Shown one piece after another: positions 22,619 through 32,139 of a stretch of DNA of 64,000 nt (its first letter is position 1; the number at the start of each line of letters is the position of its first letter). Origin of the DNA: Flavobacterium hibisci (GTDB lineage: Bacteria > Bacteroidota > Bacteroidia > Flavobacteriales > Flavobacteriaceae); contig NZ_JAIQDW010000001.1 in NCBI RefSeq assembly GCF_020026925.1, forward strand, positions 186,001-250,000, read 5' to 3'. Under the pieces are notes generated by a model. The model saw only the letters and a list, made by a program, of their open reading frames with translations. It made no database searches and had not been told where the DNA came from. Both the position numbers and the translations under genes were made by a program.

Positions 22619-24706
22619 TTATTGCTGCCAAACGGTTACACCTCCTGGCGGTACCGTTTTACCGCCAATTAAAATATTTGCAGTGTTGGATATTTTTTCG
22701 ATCTGGTAATCTTCTGAAGAATAATTGACTGCGATCCAGAATCCATCGCGCCAGCTAACGTAAACTCCTTTAGGATAATGCTCAACAGCAATCCCAGCCT
22801 GATTGTACACCTGCTGCAGGACTTCTTTTTCAAGTTGGCCATCGTCTGTATCGGTGCCAATATAAGTGACGGTGCCTTTTCCTATTTTGTTGGTCACCAC
22901 AGCTGCTGTGCCTGCATAAAATTGGTTGGTGTACTTAGCAAGGACATTTGCAGGTTTATTGGCTTTTACTAAATCTGCCCAGTTGTTCCAGTAATATTCT
23001 TTTCCGAAACCTTGGATAGTTCCTTTTGCATAAGGCAGAAGATGGTCAAAGTCTTCAATTTTGGCATCAATTAAAGGATAAATCGGAGCGCCCCATCCTC
23101 CTTGGAATAAATAGCCATTTTTGTCCTTAACAGCCGTACGCACGGTTAAGACTAAATGTCCTCCTTGTTTTACGTACTGCGTCCATTTGGTAATAAGTTT
23201 CTCATCGGCTATTTCGTAAGCAGGAGCAACCACAACGGCATAAGAATCTAAAGGTTCGTTTTCATAAATTATTTCTGCTGGAGCTCCGTACGATTTTACG
23301 ATTTCAAGATATTTTTGAAAAAAAGACAAGGTATTCCATTGGCTCGTTTGCGCTTGGCGGCCCATACTCCAGGAATTGTCATAATTCCATAATAAAGCAG
23401 TTCTTCGAGCCTTAATTTCTTTAGGCATTTCTGCCTTCGGATTATAAGCTTTTCTTAATAATTTCATTTCCTGCATGGTCTGCTGGTAATCTTTTCCTCC
23501 CTGCGACAGGGTAGTTCCATCAAGTTTTGTAATACCGCTGTGGTACTGCTCTGCACCGTAATTGATCTGTCGGTAACGATAAGAGCACGCAAAAGACATG
23601 CCTTCGGCCATACAATGATAAAGCCACATGCGCACTACGCCAGGCTGCAGCAGAGGATTAACATTTCCCCAATTGACAAAGCCAGGCTGAAGCTCCATAA
23701 TTCCTGAGATGTTGTCTCTGGTTTTAAAGAAGCTCAAGGCAAAAGAAAGTTCTTGAGGATCGCCAAGACGGAAACCTGTGTCTCCAATATTAGCTACTCC
23801 TTTGTTAGGATAGCTGGTAAAAGAGTTAAAATCGAGTTTTTTTGTTCTTCTAGGATCTGCTGATGGAGTAGTAGCGGTATAATTTGTTGTTACAAATTGA
23901 TTTTTAGCAATTAAAGGTCTGATAATGTCTGCCTGAAAGTCTAAAAAATCAGCCTGTGTATCAGCAGTATATCGTTTGAAGTCTAGCAAAGCATGCGGAT
24001 TGATTCCCCACCATCCAACATGATTTGCATTTGGAATTTTAACTTGGTCAAAACTGCTGTAGGTCTGACTCCAGAAAGCGGCTCCCCATACCGTATTTAA
24101 AGCGCTTATGGTACGGTATTTATTCTCTAACCATTTGCGGAAAGCATCTTGAGAAGAAGGGCTATAGTCTTCTTTCGCTTCTGGCTCGTTGTCGAGCTGC
24201 CATCCAATTACATTTGGATTATGCCCGTAGCGCGCTGCCAATTTACTGATTATGTTTTTAGAAAAATTTCTCCATACGGGATTGCTCAAAGACTGCTGTG
24301 CTCTTGTTCCGTGTTCAGCCCTTTGATAGTGGCTGTTCATCAGATAGATTTCAGGATATTTAATGCCCATCCAAACGGGTGAAATTGCTGTAGGTGTGCC
24401 TAAAATAACTTTCAATTTGTTTTTTCCAGCCAAATCGATCACTTGGTCAAGCCATTCAAATTTGTAAATTCCTTCTTCTGGTTCCATGTCTATCCATGCA
24501 AATTCTGCTATGTGAATAAACTCAAAACCAGTCTTAGAAATATTGCTGATATCTCTTTCCCAGTCTTTTTTATTCCAGTGTTCCGGATAGTAATAAATCC
24601 CCATTGCCATCAAGTTTCCTTTTGGAAAGAAAACAGGAGATTTCTGTGCCATTGCGCCTGCTGAGGACAGCAGCAGCAAACAAATGATATATTTTTTTAA
24701 TTTCAT
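22619..24706 (-). CDS. GH42 beta-galactosidase, exported
   Basis: A family 42 beta-galactosidase of 695 aa with a signal peptide ending AGAMAQ. The TIM barrel begins with GIYYYPEHWN, has acid/base Glu174 (WQLDNEPEA) and nucleophile Glu338 (GIMELQPG). It is followed by the trimerization domain (about 430-610, TALLWNYDNSW) and a short C-terminal beta domain. Length and order match the family. It is in line with the GH31 gene upstream (84 bp) and the acetylesterase gene downstream. It adds to the three GH2 enzymes, so galactose removal is heavily represented in this locus. Confidence 0.93.
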   Translation of the reverse strand: MKLKKYIICLLLLSSAGAMAQKSPVFFPKGNLMAMGIYYYPEHWNKKDWERDISNISKTGFEFIHIAEFAWIDMEPEEGIYKFEWLDQVIDLAGKNKLKVILGTPTAISPVWMGIKYPEIYLMNSHYQRAEHGTRAQQSLSNPVWRNFSKNIISKLAARYGHNPNVIGWQLDNEPEAKEDYSPSSQDAFRKWLENKYRTISALNTVWGAAFWSQTYSSFDQVKIPNANHVGWWGINPHALLDFKRYTADTQADFLDFQADIIRPLIAKNQFVTTNYTATTPSADPRRTKKLDFNSFTSYPNKGVANIGDTGFRLGDPQELSFALSFFKTRDNISGIMELQPGFVNWGNVNPLLQPGVVRMWLYHCMAEGMSFACSYRYRQINYGAEQYHSGITKLDGTTLSQGGKDYQQTMQEMKLLRKAYNPKAEMPKEIKARRTALLWNYDNSWSMGRQAQTSQWNTLSFFQKYLEIVKSYGAPAEIIYENEPLDSYAVVVAPAYEIADEKLITKWTQYVKQGGHLVLTVRTAVKDKNGYLFQGGWGAPIYPLIDAKIEDFDHLLPYAKGTIQGFGKEYYWNNWADLVKANKPANVLAKYTNQFYAGTAAVVTNKIGKGTVTYIGTDTDDGQLEKEVLQQVYNQAGIAVEHYPKGVYVSWRDGFWIAVNYSSEDYQIEKISNTANILIGGKTVPPGGVTVWQQ

Positions 24707-24790
24707 GAATCTCTTTTTTCTAAATCACATCAAGACCTGCATCAAGGTTGTCTGAATAAAGGCTGCTGGATGTAATTGTTTTTAGGATGA

Positions 24791-27652
24791 TTAAATTTTT
24801 ATGACTTGAAGCGCTCCGTTATAATCGATTTCTTTTCCAGAAGCATCAGAAAGAAATGCTTTTGGATTGGATGGATCAACAACGACGATTTTAAATTTTC
24901 GGTCTTTTAGCATGCCTTTAAAATCTCCTTTGCGCTCGCCGATGGTTAAAGTTTGATTTTTCTGATTGTAATCGAATCTTATCGCACTGTAATGGCCTTT
25001 TTCATAATTGTAGTTAACTCCTTCATCTTCATACAAAGTAAAACTTCCATCGCTGCCTTTATAAACATACAACACCACATTATCAGCAGGTTTCTGATCG
25101 GTGTACTGGATTTCTGGACCAACAGGAACTATAGCGCCTTCAGGAATAAAGAGCGGAAGACGTCCATAAGGTGCATCTGCCTGTAAAGTCTGTCCGCCCA
25201 AGAGCTGCTTGCCCGTATAGAAATCGTACCAGTTTGTCCCAGCAGGAAGGTACACTTCTCTTTTTCGTGCTCCATATTGGTAAACAGGACAGACCATAAA
25301 AGAAGAGCCAAACATGAATTGGTTACTGATGTTAATGACATTTTTATCGTTTTGAAAATCCATCATCAAAGGACGCATAATGGTATAGTCATTAAAATGC
25401 GTCATCCCAGCCATTGTGTAGATGTACGGCATTAATCTGTAGCGAAGTCGGTCATAGTATACAATAGATTCGTATGCAGGATGACCTTCGGGAGCAATGT
25501 TCCAAGGTTCGCGATAAGGAAATTGTCCGTGAGATCGGTATAGCGGAGCAAAAGCTCCAAACTGATGCCAGCGTGCATTTAATTCACGCCATTCTTTACT
25601 GTCAGAGTTTTCATTTCCATTTTTGTCGTACTGCTGCTGTGCACTGACATAGCGGTCTTCAACACAAAATCCACCAATATCCATCGTCCAGTACGGAATA
25701 CCGCTTGCAGCAAAGTTAAGACCTGCCGAAATCTGTGCTTTCAAATCTTCCCATCTTGTAGCAATATCGCCACTCCATGTTGCAGTTGAATAGCGCTGCA
25801 ATCCTGCAAAGCCTGATCTTGTTAAAAGAAACACACGTTTATTAGAATCTGCAGCTCTTTGTCCATCGTAGATTGCTTCCGCATTCATTAGGGCATAGGT
25901 ATTGAAATATTCGGTTGCACGTCCTAAAGCGGTTGGTCCTTGCAATTTTTTACGATATTCCATATCTGTACAGTCCAATACATTAGGTTCGCTGGCATCC
26001 ATCCACCAGGCATCTACACCTATTGGGTATAAATTTTCGTAGATCTGTTTCCAAAATAGTTTACGGGCACCGCTTGCATAAGCATCATAGAATGACCCTA
26101 CGTAACCAGGGCCAACCCAGTCACGAACATTATCCTTAATGGCTTGCTGATACATCCATCCTTTTTGGTCGAATTCTTTAAAGTGCGCTGTAGTTTTGTA
26201 AAATTTAGGCCATACCGAAATCATCATTTTGGCATTCATCGAATGAATAGAGTCGGTCATAGCCTTTGGATTAGGAAAACGGGCACGATCAAACTTGTGG
26301 CTTCCCCATTTATCATCTTCCCAATAATTCCAGTCCAAAACGATATTATCAATTGGAATCTGGCGCGTTCTGAATTCTTTTAAATTGCTTAAGATTTCAT
26401 CTTGGGTTTTGTATCTTTCGCGGCTCTGCCAATACCCCATTGCCCAGCGGGGCATAATTTGAGATTTTCCAGTCAGGGTTCGGTATCCTTTAATTATACT
26501 ATCCATAGAATTGCCGTGAACAAAATAATAATCAATTTTTTTGTTCATTTCGCTCCACCAGACTTGGCTGTTTTTTTCTTCAGCCAATTGTGGCGTTCTC
26601 ACTCTTAGTCCGCAGTACGAGGTTGAACCGTCTGGTCTCCATTCTATCCTTAAAGCAGTGCGTTTGTTCGCTTTCAGATTCATAGAGAATTTGTAGCTAT
26701 TCGGATTCCAGGCAGTTCTCCATCTCTCGGCAACCACTAATTGATTGTCTAGATAGACTTTTACATAACCAGAATAGTACAATATAAATTTATATTCTCC
26801 GTCCTGCGGAGCTTCAATTTCACCTTCATAAGTAACATTGGCATTTTTTAAAGGAAGCTCTGTTGGCAGGTTTTTAATGCTTTTAACATCCTCAAAGAAA
26901 ATGGATTTTTCCTCGCGAATCAGCGGTGCATTTTTCTTCTCTGGAGTGCTGTAGGTTCCCGTTAAGAAACCTGGCTCGCCATTTTTTCCAAATAATTTAA
27001 AAACCTGATTTAATTGCTCGTAAGGACGGCTGTCTCCAAATCGGCTTAAAGAATAACTGTCCCACAAAAGCCCGTAATTTTTATTTGATACAACAAATGG
27101 TACTGATACCTTGGTATTGTATTGGAAAAGTTCTTCGCTTTTATCTTTATAATTAAATTCATCCGACTGATGCTGTCCTAGTCCGTAAAAAGCTTCATCT
27201 TGAGGTGATTCAAATATCTGGCGCACGGTATAGCCTTTTGTCTTATCTTCTTGTATAGGAAGAAAAGTTCTGCCTCCGCCAGCTTTTTCAGCCAACAGTA
27301 TTTTTCCGTTTTTATCTTTAAATTTGATTCCGCCGTCTTTTGCCGAAACCATAACATTCAACGTTTTGGTTGAAAGTTTGATGGAATCTTTTGATTGATT
27401 AATGTGAAATGGAACAGTTTGCTGATTGGGAACAATAATCAGACTGGAATCTTTTTGAAATTCTTGTGCTGTAGCGGCAACATGTATCAGATCATTGCCT
27501 AAAACCTGAAGACGCAGCGTGCGCAATTGGTTTTCTGTGCTTGGGTTTAGGCCTATTAAAACACCGTCATCTGTTTTGGTGTAATTTTTAACAGCACATG
27601 ATGCCAAGAGTAATCCGGCCGAAAGACCTAAGGCTATTGTGTTTTTTTTCAT
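24791..27652 (-). CDS. GH31 alpha-xylosidase with PA14 insert, lipoprotein
   Basis: A 953-residue family 31 enzyme carrying a lipoprotein signal (LLLASC, Cys19), so it is membrane-anchored. The N-terminal beta-sandwich is interrupted by a PA14 domain (about 230-355, GEYKFILYYSGYVKVYLDNQ), the hallmark of xyloglucan alpha-xylosidases such as those of Cellvibrio and Bacteroides ovatus. The barrel has nucleophile Asp552 (WWMDASEPN) and acid/base Asp629 (WSGDIATRW), followed by beta domains including DUF5110 (EDEGVNYNYEKG). It removes alpha-xylose from the non-reducing end of xyloglucan oligosaccharides. It is first in the minus-strand array and is the best single clue to the substrate. Confidence 0.93.
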   Translation of the reverse strand: MKKNTIALGLSAGLLLASCAVKNYTKTDDGVLIGLNPSTENQLRTLRLQVLGNDLIHVAATAQEFQKDSSLIIVPNQQTVPFHINQSKDSIKLSTKTLNVMVSAKDGGIKFKDKNGKILLAEKAGGGRTFLPIQEDKTKGYTVRQIFESPQDEAFYGLGQHQSDEFNYKDKSEELFQYNTKVSVPFVVSNKNYGLLWDSYSLSRFGDSRPYEQLNQVFKLFGKNGEPGFLTGTYSTPEKKNAPLIREEKSIFFEDVKSIKNLPTELPLKNANVTYEGEIEAPQDGEYKFILYYSGYVKVYLDNQLVVAERWRTAWNPNSYKFSMNLKANKRTALRIEWRPDGSTSYCGLRVRTPQLAEEKNSQVWWSEMNKKIDYYFVHGNSMDSIIKGYRTLTGKSQIMPRWAMGYWQSRERYKTQDEILSNLKEFRTRQIPIDNIVLDWNYWEDDKWGSHKFDRARFPNPKAMTDSIHSMNAKMMISVWPKFYKTTAHFKEFDQKGWMYQQAIKDNVRDWVGPGYVGSFYDAYASGARKLFWKQIYENLYPIGVDAWWMDASEPNVLDCTDMEYRKKLQGPTALGRATEYFNTYALMNAEAIYDGQRAADSNKRVFLLTRSGFAGLQRYSTATWSGDIATRWEDLKAQISAGLNFAASGIPYWTMDIGGFCVEDRYVSAQQQYDKNGNENSDSKEWRELNARWHQFGAFAPLYRSHGQFPYREPWNIAPEGHPAYESIVYYDRLRYRLMPYIYTMAGMTHFNDYTIMRPLMMDFQNDKNVINISNQFMFGSSFMVCPVYQYGARKREVYLPAGTNWYDFYTGKQLLGGQTLQADAPYGRLPLFIPEGAIVPVGPEIQYTDQKPADNVVLYVYKGSDGSFTLYEDEGVNYNYEKGHYSAIRFDYNQKNQTLTIGERKGDFKGMLKDRKFKIVVVDPSNPKAFLSDASGKEIDYNGALQVIKI

Positions 27653-28131
27653 GTTTTTTGGTTACGAAAGGTTTATATGATAATTAGCAGTTTTGTGATT
27701 TCTCGACTTATAAGCATAGGAAACTGATGCTGCTGAAATTTGAATTTCTGTAAAGCTATTAGGAATCCGTATTTTTAGACTGCAAAAGCTTATTTGAACC
27801 CTATTGCTAAATCGATTGTGTCAGGATGTAAAAATATCCTTTAATGAGAGAGCATATGGGATATAAATGTGTTTTTTGACAGGCTCTTATGTATCATCGC
27901 GCTTATTGAATACCGGGAGAGGAATGTAATGTATTTTATGACTGGTCAAAATGGATCATTTTTTTTACACCTGCCAACTAAAGAGTACATTAGCATTTCT
28001 AAAATTCTAAAGCACATATTAAAAGGCTTATTCCACGCTCATGCGCTGCTTCTCTTGAATTATTATAGAACTTAAGCTCCTGCTTTATATACAAACCAAA
28101 AATTAAAACTATTAACTATCAAACTATCAAA
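27653..28131. other. Divergent intergenic region between two GH31 genes
   Basis: This 479-bp stretch separates two divergently transcribed GH31 genes and must contain both promoters and probably HTCS binding sites. I found no convincing ORF, repeat or full consensus promoter. The 68-codon frame at 27869-28075 has no recognisable family. Confidence 0.5.
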
Positions 28132-30528
28132 ATGAAATTTATTTACCAATTAATTTGTCCTTTGCTTTTCTGTGTGATGAGCTATGGACAGAAGTATGAG
28201 AAAACAAGTCTTGGAATTAAAACCGAAGCAGATGGAAATAAAATAGAAATTCAGTTTTACAGCCCTTCGATTGTAAGAGTTATAAAATATCCCGCAGCGG
28301 GAGTTTTTTCCAAAGAAAGCCTTTCGGTAATCATGAAACCGTCAGCTACTCCTTTTTCAATAAAAAGTCAGGACAACCAATTGGTTTTAAAATCCGAACG
28401 TTTAAACGTTACGGTGCAATTCCCAACAGGAGAAATCTCATTTGCAAGTTCAGATCAGACTTTACTTCGTGAGAAAAAACAGGGAACAAAATTTAAACCA
28501 GTAAAAGATACCGATACTGATTCTTATACTGTATATCAGGAGTTTGATTTAGACAAAAACGAACCTATATATGGATTAGGACAGCACCAGGGGGGAGATC
28601 TAAACCAAAGAAATCAAAATTATCGCTTGGAACAGGGAAATACAGAAGATGCCGTGACTTTTTTTCAATCGGTAAAAGGGTATGGACTTTTTTGGGATAA
28701 TTATGCTCCAACAGAATTTAAAGACAATGCCAGCGGAACTTCTTTTGAATCTCTTGTTGGCGACGGGGTAGATTACTATTTTATGTACGGTAAAAATGCC
28801 GATGGAGTAATCTCGCAAATGAGAAAGCTTACAGGAAGCGCTCCAATGTTTCCGCTTTGGACGTATGGTTTCTGGCAGAGTAAAGAACGTTATAAAAGCC
28901 AGAACGAAATAGTTGGCGTAGTAAAAAAATACCGTGAACTGGCAGTGCCTCTGGACGGAATAATCCAAGACTGGCAGTATTGGGGGAATAATTATTTATG
29001 GAATGCCATGGAGTTTCTTAATCCTGAATTTTCGGAACCTCAAAAAATGGTGGATGAAATTCATGGGCTGAATGCTCATCTGATTATTTCGATCTGGTCT
29101 TCGTTTGGACCAAAAACCAAGCCTTATAATGAGTTGAATAGTAACGGAATGCTGTTTGATTTTCTGACTTGGCCGGAATCGGGCAGCGAAATTTTCCCTC
29201 CCAAAAAAGATTATCCTTCTGGAGTGCGTGTTTATGACGCCTATAACCCAAATGCAAGAGACATTTACTGGAAATATGCAAGTGAAGGCCTTTTAGCAAA
29301 AGGAATTGATGGCTGGTGGATGGATTCGACAGAGCCTGATCATCTTTGGATAAAGCCAGAGGATTATGATACCAAAACCTATTTGGGAACTTTTAGAAAG
29401 GTGCGAAATGCTTATCCTCTGATGACTGTAGGAGGGGTTTACGATCATCAGCGAAAAGAGACTTCAGATAAACGCGTTTTTATATTGACAAGATCTGCTT
29501 TTGCCGGCCAGCAGCGTTATGGTGCCAATACCTGGACAGGAGACGTAGAATCCAGCTGGGAAAACCTGCGTGCCCAGATTCCAGCCGGACTTAATTTTAC
29601 CCTTACGGGTATGCCGCATTGGAATTCAGATATTGGAGGTTTTTTTGCTGGAGTTTACAATCAAAAAGGAGAAGTTTCAGGAGCAGATAATCCAATGTTT
29701 CAAGAACTTTATGTCCGCTGGCTGCAATTTGGCGCTTTTAACCCAATGATGCGTTCCCATGGAACAGATATACCTCGCGAGATATATAACTTTGGTCAGA
29801 AAGGTGAACCTGTATACGATGCGATTGAGAAATTTATAAATCTGCGCTATTCGTTGCTGCCATACATTTACTCGACATCATGGGAAGTAACCCATAAGGA
29901 TTCCAGTTTTATGAGGGCATTATTTATGGATTTTGCTGCAGATTCTAAAAGCTGGGACATTAAAGATGAGTTTATGTTCGGGAAATCTATTTTGATTGCA
30001 CCAGTAGTTCAAGCTCAATATACACCCGAAAAAGTAAAAGCAGGCGAGGATCAAAAGCAAAGTATAGATTTTAAAGCAGAAAAATCAAGAATCGTTTATC
30101 TTCCTGCTGGAAATGTCTGGTATGATTTCTGGACAAACGAAAAAATGCAAGGCGGTCAAGAAATTACCAGAAAAACAAAACTGGATATGATACCGCTGTT
30201 TGTAAAGGAAGGGGCTATTATTCCGATGGGGCCGCAAGTGCAATTTGCGGAGGAAAAAAAATGGGACAATCTTCAAATAAAAGTATACCCTGGAAAGGAT
30301 GGTTTTTTTACTCTTTATGAAGATGAATTTGATAATTATAATTATGAAAAAGGCGCCTACACAGAAATCGATATCAGCTATAACGACAAGAAGAAAAAAT
30401 TAACTCTTTCTAACCGAAGAGGACAATATAAAGGCATGTTATCTGAAAGGACTTTTACCATTATGCTGCCAGACGGAACTAAAAAAGTGTTGTCTTATAA
30501 AGGAAAAAAAATAGAATATAAACTTTAA
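28132..30528 (+). CDS. GH31 alpha-glycosidase, exported
   Basis: A 798-residue family 31 enzyme without PA14 insert and with a signal peptide ending VMSYGQ. The domain order is N-terminal beta-sandwich, TIM barrel with nucleophile Asp398 (WWMDSTEPD) and acid/base Asp471 (WTGDVESSW), and C-terminal beta domains with DUF5110 (EDEFDNYNYEKG). Alpha-glucosidase, alpha-xylosidase and alpha-galactosidase activities all occur in this architecture; alpha-xylosidase is plausible given the neighbouring PA14-type GH31. It is divergent from that gene and 10 bp upstream of the mutarotase gene, so the two are cotranscribed. Confidence 0.92.
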   Translation: MKFIYQLICPLLFCVMSYGQKYEKTSLGIKTEADGNKIEIQFYSPSIVRVIKYPAAGVFSKESLSVIMKPSATPFSIKSQDNQLVLKSERLNVTVQFPTGEISFASSDQTLLREKKQGTKFKPVKDTDTDSYTVYQEFDLDKNEPIYGLGQHQGGDLNQRNQNYRLEQGNTEDAVTFFQSVKGYGLFWDNYAPTEFKDNASGTSFESLVGDGVDYYFMYGKNADGVISQMRKLTGSAPMFPLWTYGFWQSKERYKSQNEIVGVVKKYRELAVPLDGIIQDWQYWGNNYLWNAMEFLNPEFSEPQKMVDEIHGLNAHLIISIWSSFGPKTKPYNELNSNGMLFDFLTWPESGSEIFPPKKDYPSGVRVYDAYNPNARDIYWKYASEGLLAKGIDGWWMDSTEPDHLWIKPEDYDTKTYLGTFRKVRNAYPLMTVGGVYDHQRKETSDKRVFILTRSAFAGQQRYGANTWTGDVESSWENLRAQIPAGLNFTLTGMPHWNSDIGGFFAGVYNQKGEVSGADNPMFQELYVRWLQFGAFNPMMRSHGTDIPREIYNFGQKGEPVYDAIEKFINLRYSLLPYIYSTSWEVTHKDSSFMRALFMDFAADSKSWDIKDEFMFGKSILIAPVVQAQYTPEKVKAGEDQKQSIDFKAEKSRIVYLPAGNVWYDFWTNEKMQGGQEITRKTKLDMIPLFVKEGAIIPMGPQVQFAEEKKWDNLQIKVYPGKDGFFTLYEDEFDNYNYEKGAYTEIDISYNDKKKKLTLSNRRGQYKGMLSERTFTIMLPDGTKKVLSYKGKKIEYKL

Positions 30529-30538
30529 GAAGGAAGAT

Positions 30539-30883
30539 ATGCCATTAAAAAGAATATGTTATGCCTGCGATCTGATTGATGATCCAGAGCTTATAGAAGA
30601 ATATAAAAAGTATCATCTTGCAGAAAATGCACGTCCAGAAATAACTAAAAGCATTAAAGATGCCGGAATAGTGTCTATGGAAATTTACCTCTTAGCCAAC
30701 AGATTATTTATGATTATGGAAGTGGATGAAACTTTTACTGCTGAAAGAAAACAGCTAATGGATGCTGCAAATTCAGAGGTTCAGCAGTGGGAGCGGCTAA
30801 TGTGGAAATTTCAGCAGGCGCCGCCTGGAGCAAAACAGGGCGAAAAATGGCTGATGATGGAGCAGATCTATAGCTTGCCATAA
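30539..30883 (+). CDS. L-rhamnose mutarotase family protein
   Basis: A 114-residue cytoplasmic protein of the RhaM/DUF718 family, a ferredoxin-like dimer that interconverts alpha and beta anomers of L-rhamnose; relatives act on L-fucose. Conserved features are the N-terminal RICYACDL strand, HLAENARPEI and the C-terminal WLMMEQIYSL with the nearby Trp-rich helix. It has no signal peptide. Placement directly behind a GH31 gene suggests it equilibrates a 6-deoxy sugar released from the polysaccharide. Fucose (from fucosylated xyloglucan) or rhamnose (from pectin) are both possible. Confidence 0.85.
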   Translation: MPLKRICYACDLIDDPELIEEYKKYHLAENARPEITKSIKDAGIVSMEIYLLANRLFMIMEVDETFTAERKQLMDAANSEVQQWERLMWKFQQAPPGAKQGEKWLMMEQIYSLP

Positions 30884-31040
30884 CTTTTATTTTGTTGATA
30901 AAATTAAATTTGAGAAGTTTTTGGTTTTTTAATTAGAAGACTTAGAAATAAATCAATTTTTAGACTCAGCTGAACAGCAGTCAACAGTACAGATATACAA
31001 GGTATTTTACGGATAATATAGTTTGAAAGTAGAAATAAAA

Positions 31041-31072
31041 GCAAGAGTTTCAGATTAGTTTGAAGCTCTTGC
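31041..31072. terminator. Intrinsic terminator-like hairpin after the GH31-mutarotase operon
   Basis: Arms GCAAGAGTTTC and GAAGCTCTTGC pair over 11 positions (one G-T pair) around a 10-nt loop. An AAAA stretch precedes and TGTTTATT follows. It lies about 160 nt after the mutarotase stop and would end that transcript. Confidence 0.65.
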
Positions 31073-31193
31073 TGTTTATTAATGTATCGAACTTGAGCCA
31101 TCCAAATGTTTTATTGCAGTATTATAATTTCTTGCTAAATCTAATTGCATCGATTGTGCACCAAGTTAAACACTGGTATTGTAATAAAAGGTA

Positions 31194-31412
31194 TTAGTTG
31201 GTTGTCTGCTGATTCTGGAACTCTTTTATAGTTAAGTTTCCAGACGTAGAATGTCTTGTGGAAGTGTAGTAAAAGTTCTCGATATAATCTGCTATTAATT
31301 TTGCTTCTTTCTCTTTCACCTTATATTTATTCTGACATACCAGTTCTACCTATGATGTTTTGAAGAAGCTTTCTGCTGTGCGTTATCCTAGCAGTGTCCT
31401 TTCGGCTTATTT
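31194..31412 (-). pseudogene. IS3-family transposase (OrfB) C-terminal remnant
   Basis: Read on the minus strand, AESFFKTS is followed by a TAG, then VELVCQNKYKVKEKEAKL, then YIENFYYTSTRHS and GNLTIKEFQNQ before a stop at 31194. These are the closing motifs of IS3-family integrase-type transposases (AESFFKTLK...YIE.FYN..R.HS). Slightly upstream, a shifted frame encodes SRK...C-stop-DNA, matching the preceding SRKGNCWDNA motif with a base lost and the Trp changed to stop. At least two stops and one frameshift show an old dead copy. The rest of the element is missing; one end may lie near 31155. Confidence 0.7.
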
Positions 31413-31515
31413 TTCGGGGTAAGGAAACTATATACTGCAGTTCCACTTGAAGGTTACAGAGAGCATACCGGAGTAATAGCTGGTGAAAAAAAGAAATCCC
31501 TTAAGCAAATTGCGG

Positions 31516-31798
31516 TTATGAAGAGAAATTAGAAGTTGCCAGAAATTTATTAGTTACGGAGAAAATCGATGCTGAAAACCTTTTAAAGTTAGGTGAAGCC
31601 TTTGACAGCGGACTTTGTCTAATTGCAGAGAATTAATTGGTTTAATTTTTCCCGAAAATTTCACATTTGAAGAAAAGAAAATCCGCAGCACCCGAATCAA
31701 TGAAATGGCCAACTGTATCTATTTGGTAAACAATAGATTACGAGCAAAAAAAAAAAAAAAACGGAACAAAAGATGATATTTTTCTTTTGTCCCGAAGA
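31516..31798 (+). pseudogene. Possible serine recombinase C-terminal remnant
   Basis: One frame encodes YEEKLEVARNLLVTEKIDAE and stops at 31633-31635. An overlapping shifted frame encodes RELIGLIFPENFTFEEKK then IRSTRINEMANCIYLVNN and runs into an A-tract. The second part resembles the C-terminal end of Bacteroidota serine site-specific recombinases (FPE...F...R..RINE). The first part would fit the preceding coiled-coil region. A frameshift and probable internal deletion make it non-functional. The call rests on recalled family motifs only. Confidence 0.45.
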
Positions 31799-32019
31799 GT
31801 GACGTTTAGTTCACAATTTACAAATCATTTTATGAACGATTTAAAGAAATTAGCTTATTTTCAAGTGAATTTGTAAGATAATTATATGAAATATTACTTT
31901 TGAGGCGGATTGTATGTATCGTAAGGGTTAAATGTTAAAAAATGTTAATTCATTCCCGTGATTTATAGTAAGAAACAAATTTTGAATCACCTGTTATTTT
32001 AAATCTAAAGATTAAAGAC

Positions 32020-32040
32020 TGTCTCACAACATGTGAGGCA
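32020..32040. terminator. Terminator-like hairpin near the CDF gene end
   Basis: Eight-base arms TGTCTCAC and GTGAGGCA (one G-T pair) enclose a 5-nt loop, followed on the plus strand by a pyrimidine-rich stretch ending in T-runs. It sits about 100 bp beyond the stop of the minus-strand CDF gene and may close the older region on the left. Confidence 0.4.
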
Positions 32041-32139
32041 GAGCCTCTTTTTCTTTTATTATTTTCGGATTGCTTTATTGGGCAACGATATCAAAAGAAC
32101 AATTTTGAAAGGCTTGCTATTTTTTTTAAATTACCATTA

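Larger units (their letters stand above)
30884..32139. other. Gene-poor scar between the glycan locus and the metal island
   Basis: About 1.26 kb with no intact gene. It holds a terminator (31041-31072), a decayed IS3-type transposase end (about 31194-31412), a frameshifted piece resembling a serine recombinase (about 31516-31798), an A-tract near 31746-31760 and a hairpin at 32020-32040. The short frames here are not credible genes. Confidence 0.7.

Noticed and set aside
27869..28075. 68-codon frame between the two GH31 genes
   Set aside because: There is no recognisable family or signal; the region is more likely regulatory.
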